DNA from: Deltaproteobacteria bacterium
GTDB taxonomy: Bacteria > Desulfobacterota > Desulfobacteria > Desulfobacterales > JAFDFH01
Reading direction: 5' to 3'
Length of the DNA: 10,764 nt
Assembly: GCA_019309945.1 (NCBI GenBank)
Contig: JAFDFH010000089.1
Coordinates: forward strand, 1-10,764
Below the pieces are notes generated by a model. The model was not told where the DNA came from, did not search any database, and was given only the letters and a program-made list of their open reading frames with translations. Below are positions 6,515 through 10,764 of the stretch, piece by piece (within the stretch, counting starts at the first letter, position 1; the number at the start of each line of letters is the position of its first letter). The position numbers and the translations under genes are program-made.

Positions 6515-7129
6515 ATGAATGAAGCCCGGCGACCTTGCCTGATTGCTTGTGGTATTTTCCGACAAGAACTGGAACGAATTGTCGAGGATGCTAAGCTAAG
6601 CGTTGATATCGAGTATCTTGATCCAGGTCTTCACAACGATCCAAAATGCCTTGAGGACGCGCTAAAGAAAGCAATTGGAGATCGAAGGCAAAAACAGCAA
6701 AACAATATTGTCATCATCTACGGAGATGTATGTCTTGGGTTTCAAAATGAGATGAAAGCACTGACGGAAAATTATGGATTGGTGAGGGTGGATGCCCTCA
6801 ACTGTATCGATTGCCTCCTGGGCGGAAAGGGAAAACTTCTCGAAATAGACCCGAAACACGAATACTTTTTCCTGAACCCGGCATGGATCGAATTGGAGTT
6901 TGGAAACCGGGATAAAAACAAAAACATCGAAGAGGCCCAGGAGGAGTTCAGTTTACTGACTGGATTGTTCCTGCTCGATACGCTTGGGGATTTGGACGAC
7001 TATTCGGAGGATATCGCAGAAATCAGTGAATACACCGGCCTTCCTGTGGTTGAAAGAAAAAACATCGGAATTGAAGGGATTCAGAAGGTCGTTCTGGAAT
7101 CAATCGAACGCCTTGCAAAACAGGAATAA
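6515..7129 (+). CDS. DUF1638 domain protein of unknown function
   Basis: A 204-residue soluble protein with the DUF1638 signatures: CGIFRQELE (12-20), LDPGLHNDPKCLEDAL (36-51), VIIYGDVCLGF (67-77) and DALNCIDCLLGG (94-105). The family occurs mainly in anaerobes, and I recall it near corrinoid methyltransferase genes in methanogens; no such neighbour is seen here. C12, H41, C74, C98 and C101 lie in or beside the conserved blocks and could form a metal or cofactor site, which is inference. No signal peptide or membrane segment is apparent. The ATG at 6515 is chosen because GGAGG (6502-6506) lies 8 nt upstream; a GTG at 6500 would put the ribosome site inside the gene. It is convergent with glpK, with 36 bp between stops, and its leader carries a miniature repeat element. 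Confidence 0.85.
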   Translation: MNEARRPCLIACGIFRQELERIVEDAKLSVDIEYLDPGLHNDPKCLEDALKKAIGDRRQKQQNNIVIIYGDVCLGFQNEMKALTENYGLVRVDALNCIDCLLGGKGKLLEIDPKHEYFFLNPAWIELEFGNRDKNKNIEEAQEEFSLLTGLFLLDTLGDLDDYSEDIAEISEYTGLPVVERKNIGIEGIQKVVLESIERLAKQE

Positions 7130-7165
7130 CGGCCATAAAAATATCTACTTCACGAAATATTCGGA

Positions 7166-8644
7166 TCAGGCCTTTTTTATAGCTTCACCCCAGCGTTTCA
7201 ATACGGCCGCATGCTCCTCAGCGCTGATAGATGGGAAAAAGGTGCGATCTTCCTTCCACGCCTTGGAGATAGACTCAAATCCGTTCCATATCCCGGCTCC
7301 CAAACCTGCAAAAAAAGCGGCACCCAACGCGGTCGTTTCAACCATCTTCGGCCGTACGATCCGACACCCCATAAAGTCGGCCTGCATCTGCATGAGTAAA
7401 TTATTTGCGCTGGCACCACCATCAACCTTGAGCTCAACAAGTTTCCGCCCACAGTCGGATTCCATGGCCTGCAAAATTTCCATACTTTGCAACGCAATCC
7501 CTTCCAATATCGCCCGCACCAGGTGGGCACGTCTGGTACCTAACGTCAAACCGGTTATCAGGCCCTGTGCTTCGGCCCGCCAATGGGGTGCACCGATACC
7601 CACGAAAGCGGGAACGACGGTTACGCCGCCTGTATCTGGAACCTGGTTTGCCAATTCCTCACTTTGTGCTACGTTATCTATCAGTTGCAGACCGTCACGC
7701 AACCATTGGACCGCCGAACCCGCGATGAAAGCGGAACCTTCAAGCGCATAGGTTGTTTCTACACCAAGTTTCCAGGCCACTGTTGTAATCAACCGGTTTT
7801 TACTGAATACGGGAATATCTCCGGTATTCATCAAAAGAAAAGCACCTGTCCCGTAAGTGCATTTAGCCTCACCCGTTTTAAAGCAGATCTGACCGAAAAG
7901 GGCGGCCTGTTGATCTCCCGCTACCCCACAAATCGGGATACCGTCGGGTAAGCCGGGAACATCCTTGGTATGACCAAAGTTGTCGGAACACCCTCTGATC
8001 TCGGGCAGCACATTTAACGGCACGTCGAGAATCGAGCAAAGCTGTTCATCCCATTGCAGTGTGTCAAGGTTCATCAACATTGTTCTTGAGGCGTTGGTTG
8101 CGTCGGTTGCGTGGGACCGACCGCCTGTCAGCTTCCAGATTAGAAAGGTATCAATTGTGCCGGCCACAGCCCTTCCCGAAGCTCCCTCCTCACGAAGCCC
8201 CGGGATGTTGTCAAACTGCCACTTTAGCTTCGTCCCGCTGAAATAAGGGTCAATCAAAAGACCGGTTTTCTGATGAAACAGCGCTTCATGTCCATCCCGT
8301 TTTAACTGGTTACATATTGCAGCCGTACGGCGGCACTGCCACACAATGGCGTTATGGTACGGTATACCATTAGTGCTGTTCCAAATGAGACTGGTTTCGC
8401 GCTGATTGGTTATACCGATGGCTCCGATATCTGAAGACGAAATCCCACTATTTTGCAAAGCCACTTGAACCGCATCTAAAACGGATTTCCAGATATCCTC
8501 AGGATCATGTTCGACCCATCCCGGCTTTGGATATATCTGACGAAAGGCCTTATATCCATGGGCGCAAATATTTAATTCCGGATCCAGAAGAACAACTGTA
8601 GTTCCCGTCGTCCCCTGATCGATCGACAAAATAATCTCTGCCAT
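7166..8644 (-). CDS. glpK: Glycerol kinase
   Basis: A 492-residue FGGY-family kinase that phosphorylates glycerol to sn-glycerol 3-phosphate with ATP, the entry step of glycerol catabolism. Similarity to E. coli GlpK runs the whole length: DQGTT (9-13), IYPKPGWVEHDP, GITNQRET with glycerol ligands R82 and E83, IVWQCRRTA, DPYFSGTK with Y134, catalytic D244 in AGDQQAALFGQ, TYGTG and DGGASANN. Differences from E. coli: T16 replaces the arginine of GTTSSR; the loop before IPICG lacks the GTR arginine that binds fructose 1,6-bisphosphate; the C-terminal region shows no recognisable EIIA-Glc contact. It may therefore be free of those two allosteric controls. The start at 8644 is set by AAGGGGG (complement of 8650-8656) 5 nt upstream; a longer in-frame extension to 8728 is rejected. 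No facilitator or dehydrogenase gene is adjacent. Confidence 0.95.
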   Translation of the reverse strand: MAEIILSIDQGTTGTTVVLLDPELNICAHGYKAFRQIYPKPGWVEHDPEDIWKSVLDAVQVALQNSGISSSDIGAIGITNQRETSLIWNSTNGIPYHNAIVWQCRRTAAICNQLKRDGHEALFHQKTGLLIDPYFSGTKLKWQFDNIPGLREEGASGRAVAGTIDTFLIWKLTGGRSHATDATNASRTMLMNLDTLQWDEQLCSILDVPLNVLPEIRGCSDNFGHTKDVPGLPDGIPICGVAGDQQAALFGQICFKTGEAKCTYGTGAFLLMNTGDIPVFSKNRLITTVAWKLGVETTYALEGSAFIAGSAVQWLRDGLQLIDNVAQSEELANQVPDTGGVTVVPAFVGIGAPHWRAEAQGLITGLTLGTRRAHLVRAILEGIALQSMEILQAMESDCGRKLVELKVDGGASANNLLMQMQADFMGCRIVRPKMVETTALGAAFFAGLGAGIWNGFESISKAWKEDRTFFPSISAEEHAAVLKRWGEAIKKA

Positions 8645-8836
8645 GCTTTCCCCCTTGATCGCATTGATGCGGAGCGCATAACACCCGTATTCGCCAATGA
8701 GATTAACCGCATTATCAAGCAAAATCAAACGTAATCTGTGAAATCCAGAGTCAAACCTCGACAGGCTGTTGCCCCAATCGATTTTACACTTTTTATAAAT
8801 TTTTCGTATTGTCTCCTTTATTACAAATTAGAAAAA

Positions 8837-8865
8837 AGTATTGTTTTTCAAAAGATTTTGATCAA
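8837..8865 (-). promoter_or_regulatory. Candidate glpK promoter
   Basis: On the minus strand TTGATC (complement of 8860-8865, 4 of 6 matches to the -35 consensus), a 17-bp spacer and AATACT (complement of 8837-8842, 4 of 6) fit a vegetative promoter. Transcription would start near 8830, giving a leader of about 185 nt before the glpK ATG. The surrounding A+T-richness makes chance matches likely. Confidence 0.28.
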
Positions 8866-8950
8866 CTCTTTTTCTTTAGCCAGTTGAAAAAATTTTTGAT
8901 GAATTCGTAAAAAGGCTAGTTTCATCTTGACTTTTATTGTTTAATGTTGC

Positions 8951-8968
8951 AATATACCAGGGTATATT
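8951..8968. promoter_or_regulatory. 18-bp operator-like palindrome before the ATPase gene
   Basis: AATATACC-AG-GGTATATT is a perfect inverted repeat of 8-bp arms with a 2-bp centre, ending 25 bp before the ATPase ATG. Its right arm contains TATATT (8963-8968, 5 of 6 matches to a -10 box), and TTGACT at 8927-8932 is a nearby -35-like hexamer with imperfect spacing. The position suits a repressor or autoregulatory site. No regulator gene is visible in the window. Confidence 0.5.
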
Positions 8969-8993
8969 TAAGTCCTAACTCAACGAGGCATAT

Positions 8994-10325
8994 ATGAAGG
9001 ATACATTTGACCTCCAAAATCCATGGCGCAGTCCTGGATACACATTCCCTGATGAACCATATATTAAAAGAAGCATTTTTAGCACGCTTATTGAGGACCT
9101 TCATAAAAAGAAAATAACGGTGCTTTTAGGCGCAAGGCAGGTTGGAAAAACATTTTTGATCAAAAAGATGATTGAAAAACTTCTTGCCGACAAAGAAGTA
9201 GACCCCAAACAGATTTTCTATTTCAATTTTGACGCTTTCAGCCTGATTGATCTCGTGGAGAACGACCGGGATTTTTTTAACTTTATAAAATCTTACGGTG
9301 TCACTGCTAAACGAACATACATTTTTCTCGATGAAGCCCAACGAATACCTGAAGCTGGCCTTCTGATTAAAAGGTATTATGATCTTGGGCATGATATTAA
9401 GTTCATCGTTTCAGGTTCCTCCTCTCTTCAGATAAAAGGGCAGACAAAGGAGACTCTCACCGGCAGGAAAACACTTTTTGAATTGTATCCTGTCTCCTAC
9501 TATGAGTTTTTGAAGTTTAAAGGGGTTGAACCTCCGGATAGTCCGGCACAGGCATTGAAATTTGAAGCAGGCGGATATCAACGACTTATGGAGGAATTTG
9601 TTCGCTTTGGCGGATATCCAGGCGTCGTTGTAGCGGACAGCTTTGAAGATAAGATAATTTTGTTAAAAGAGATATATAATTCGTATATTCAAAAAGATAT
9701 CAGCGATTTTTTAAAAGTCGAAGATGTTTCCGGATTTAACAGAATGGTTCAATTTATTTCCGCTCAGACCGCTTCCCTTTGCAAGATAAACGAGGTGGCA
9801 AAAAATGTTCGTCTCAGCCGTCATTTTGTTGAAAAATATCTACTGGCTCTTGAGGAAACATATGTCATCGCCTTCCTGCGTCCCTATTTTGCAAACCTGG
9901 GCAAGGCCATCATTAAGACTCCGAAACTCTATTTTTACGACACCGGGCTTAGGAATGCTGTTTTCGGTGAGTTTCAGCCCCTTGATAACAGAGCGGACAT
10001 CGGAGCGATGATTGAAAATTTTGTTTTTTCAGAGCTTATCAAGTCGGTTGAGAAGGATCGCCTCTGGTTTTACCGTACCACAAGCGGTTCTGAGATTGAT
10101 TTCATATTTGTTAAAGGGAATAAGATTATCCCGATTGAGGTGAAATACAGAATCAGCGGTCAAAAGGCGTATCCCAAAACATTTAATACCCTTGCAAAAC
10201 ATACAAACTTTAAAAAAGGTCTGGTCATTACTAAAGACTTTTTACAGGAAAAAAAGACCCTGGACATGCAAATCCTGTACATACCCGCCTCGGTATTGTA
10301 TTGCACTGGAGCAGAACTTGATTAG
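8994..10325 (+). CDS. AAA_14/DUF4143 family ATPase
   Basis: A 443-residue P-loop ATPase of the widespread AAA_14 plus DUF4143 type, common in anaerobes and archaea and of unproven function. Visible motifs: Walker A GARQVGKT (46-53), Walker B YIFLDEAQ with D113-E114, a sensor-1-like segment FIVSGSSS (137-144), and the family motif TLTGRKTLFELYPVSYYEF. The C-terminal DUF4143 part has YDTGLRNAVFG, ENFVFSEL and an E-I-D369 ... I-E382-V-K384 pattern resembling a PD-(D/E)xK nuclease core. Nuclease activity is inference. The ATG at 8994 follows GAGG (8985-8988) with 5-nt spacing. It has its own palindrome-bearing upstream region and a terminator-like hairpin after it, and is visibly richer in A+T than tpiA or tex. 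It therefore looks like an independently acquired single-gene unit. A link to the following TerB-like gene is not supported. Confidence 0.9.
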   Translation: MKDTFDLQNPWRSPGYTFPDEPYIKRSIFSTLIEDLHKKKITVLLGARQVGKTFLIKKMIEKLLADKEVDPKQIFYFNFDAFSLIDLVENDRDFFNFIKSYGVTAKRTYIFLDEAQRIPEAGLLIKRYYDLGHDIKFIVSGSSSLQIKGQTKETLTGRKTLFELYPVSYYEFLKFKGVEPPDSPAQALKFEAGGYQRLMEEFVRFGGYPGVVVADSFEDKIILLKEIYNSYIQKDISDFLKVEDVSGFNRMVQFISAQTASLCKINEVAKNVRLSRHFVEKYLLALEETYVIAFLRPYFANLGKAIIKTPKLYFYDTGLRNAVFGEFQPLDNRADIGAMIENFVFSELIKSVEKDRLWFYRTTSGSEIDFIFVKGNKIIPIEVKYRISGQKAYPKTFNTLAKHTNFKKGLVITKDFLQEKKTLDMQILYIPASVLYCTGAELD

Positions 10326-10327
10326 TT

Positions 10328-10361
10328 CGGGTATTTTCAGGAAATATCCGGCCTTATTTTT
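10328..10361 (+). terminator. Candidate intrinsic terminator of the ATPase gene
   Basis: CGGGTATTT (10328-10336) pairs with AAATATCCG (10342-10350) in a 9-bp stem with one G-U pair and a 5-nt loop, starting 2 bp after the stop codon. GCC, then TTATTTTT (10354-10361), follows. The T-run is offset by 3 nt and interrupted, so termination may be partial. Confidence 0.5.
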
Positions 10362-10366
10362 AAAAA

Positions 10367-10408
10367 GATCTTATGAAAAGATCAAGGGGGTAAGGCCTAC
10401 TCGCCTTA
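10367..10408 (+). promoter_or_regulatory. Two hairpins in the leader of the TerB-like gene
   Basis: GATCTT-ATGAA-AAGATC (10367-10383) and TAAGGC-CTACTC-GCCTTA (10391-10408) are both perfect 6-bp inverted repeats. The second touches the AAAAGGAG ribosome site (10408-10415), so its folding could affect access to it. No T-run follows either one. Structure is visible; a regulatory role is inference. Confidence 0.35.
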
Positions 10409-10423
10409 AAAGGAGAATGTCGA

Positions 10424-10764
10424 ATGCTTGACATCGTAAAACGTTTTTTCAGCAGAGGTTCAGCTGAAGTTTCTAAAGATGAAAACCAAAAAACGGGGCA
10501 CGACGTGCGCGTAGCAACTTGTGCCCTCTTTCTGGAGATGGCCCGCATTGATGAAACGTTTACCCAAGCGGAGATGGACACGATTCTCTCTATTATGAAA
10601 AAAAAATACGGTTTATCCCAGGAAAACGCCGACATCCTGCTTGCCGAAGCCGATAAAGAGTTGGCGGGAAGCGTCGATCTCTGGCAGTTTTCCAGGCTGA
10701 TCAATGAAAATTATTCAATAGAAGAAAAAATCGAGATCATCGAAACCCTGTGGCGGATGGTCTA
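10424..10764 (+). CDS. TerB-like protein (3' partial)
   Basis: The first 113 residues of a protein that continues past the window. The start is well marked: AAAAGGAG (10408-10415) 8 nt before ATG at 10424, giving MLDIVKRFFSRGS. After a short linker, the segment VRVATCALFLEMARIDETFT (about 32-51) followed by AEMDTILSIMKKKYGLS and LWQFSRLINENYSIEEKIEIIETLWRMV matches the all-helical TerB/COG4103 fold. This fold often carries acidic residues at helix starts, with metal binding proposed. Such proteins are commonly annotated as tellurite-resistance TerB family, but single genes outside a ter cluster usually have no demonstrated role in tellurite resistance. There is no transmembrane segment in the visible part. 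It is separated from the ATPase gene by a terminator-like hairpin and two small leader hairpins. Confidence 0.8.
   Translation, partial: MLDIVKRFFSRGSAEVSKDENQKTGHDVRVATCALFLEMARIDETFTQAEMDTILSIMKKKYGLSQENADILLAEADKELAGSVDLWQFSRLINENYSIEEKIEIIETLWRMV

Larger units (their letters stand above)
8645..8993. other. A+T-rich divergent intergenic region
   Basis: 349 bp between the divergent glpK and ATPase genes. The central part (about 8780-8960) is very A+T-rich with homopolymer runs. It holds a weak glpK promoter candidate and an 18-bp palindrome near the ATPase start, listed separately. No additional coding frame with a ribosome site, RNA gene or long repeat was recognised. Confidence 0.6.

Noticed and set aside
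6984..7751. 255-codon open frame on the + strand
   Set aside because: It overlaps the end of DUF1638 and runs antisense through glpK, which has full-length family similarity. The translation is Ser/Pro/Ala-rich and unlike any family I recognise.
8645..8728. 28-codon N-terminal extension of glpK
   Set aside because: A strong AAGGGGG ribosome site precedes the ATG at 8644, and family members begin at that position.
8994..10764. ATPase plus TerB-like gene as a two-gene defence or ter operon
   Set aside because: A terminator-like hairpin and separate leader structures divide them, and no other ter genes are visible. The TerB-like gene is truncated by the window end, so the downstream context is unknown.

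Overview
The gene complement suggests a strictly anaerobic bacterium, most plausibly a sulfate-reducing Desulfobacterota ("deltaproteobacterial") genome. The indicators are a tungsten/molybdenum-type aldehyde:ferredoxin oxidoreductase, a DUF1638 protein, a short epoxyqueuosine-reductase-like 4Fe-4S protein, and intergenic miniature repeats. This assignment comes from gene content only; no rRNA or complete tRNA gene is present to confirm it.

Layout. (1) Bases 2-2593, + strand: the 3' part of an AOR-family oxidoreductase, then 15 bp later a triosephosphate isomerase homologue with unusual active-site loops; these two probably form an operon. (2) 2730-3542, +: a QueG-like 4Fe-4S protein whose stop lies 9 bp from the stop of the convergent tex gene. 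(3) 3552-5846, -: a complete Tex RNA-binding protein. (4) 5847-6514: a 668-bp gene-poor stretch holding two miniature inverted-repeat elements. The first is 172 bp with 27-bp terminal repeats and a perfect 8-bp flanking duplication (CATTTTTA). The second is 142 bp with 14-15-bp terminal repeats and a 5-bp duplication (AATAT). A good sigma70-type promoter lies between them. (5) 6515-7129, +: a DUF1638 protein. (6) 7166-8644, -: glycerol kinase glpK, convergent with DUF1638. (7) 8645-8993: an A+T-rich divergent intergenic region with an 18-bp operator-like palindrome. (8) 8994-10325, +: an AAA_14/DUF4143 ATPase, apparently a standalone accessory gene, followed by a candidate terminator. (9) 10424 to the window end, +: the start of a TerB-like protein.

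Functional links. Glycerol kinase and triosephosphate isomerase would both act on the glycerol to triose-phosphate route, and an AOR-family enzyme next to the isomerase could oxidise an aldehyde, possibly a triose or tetrose phosphate, with ferredoxin. That coupling is inference. No CRISPR array, prophage, toxin-antitoxin pair or convincing defence system is visible. The most unusual items are the two miniature transposable elements with target duplications, each placed in the leader of a chromosomal gene, and the divergent triosephosphate isomerase beside the AOR.
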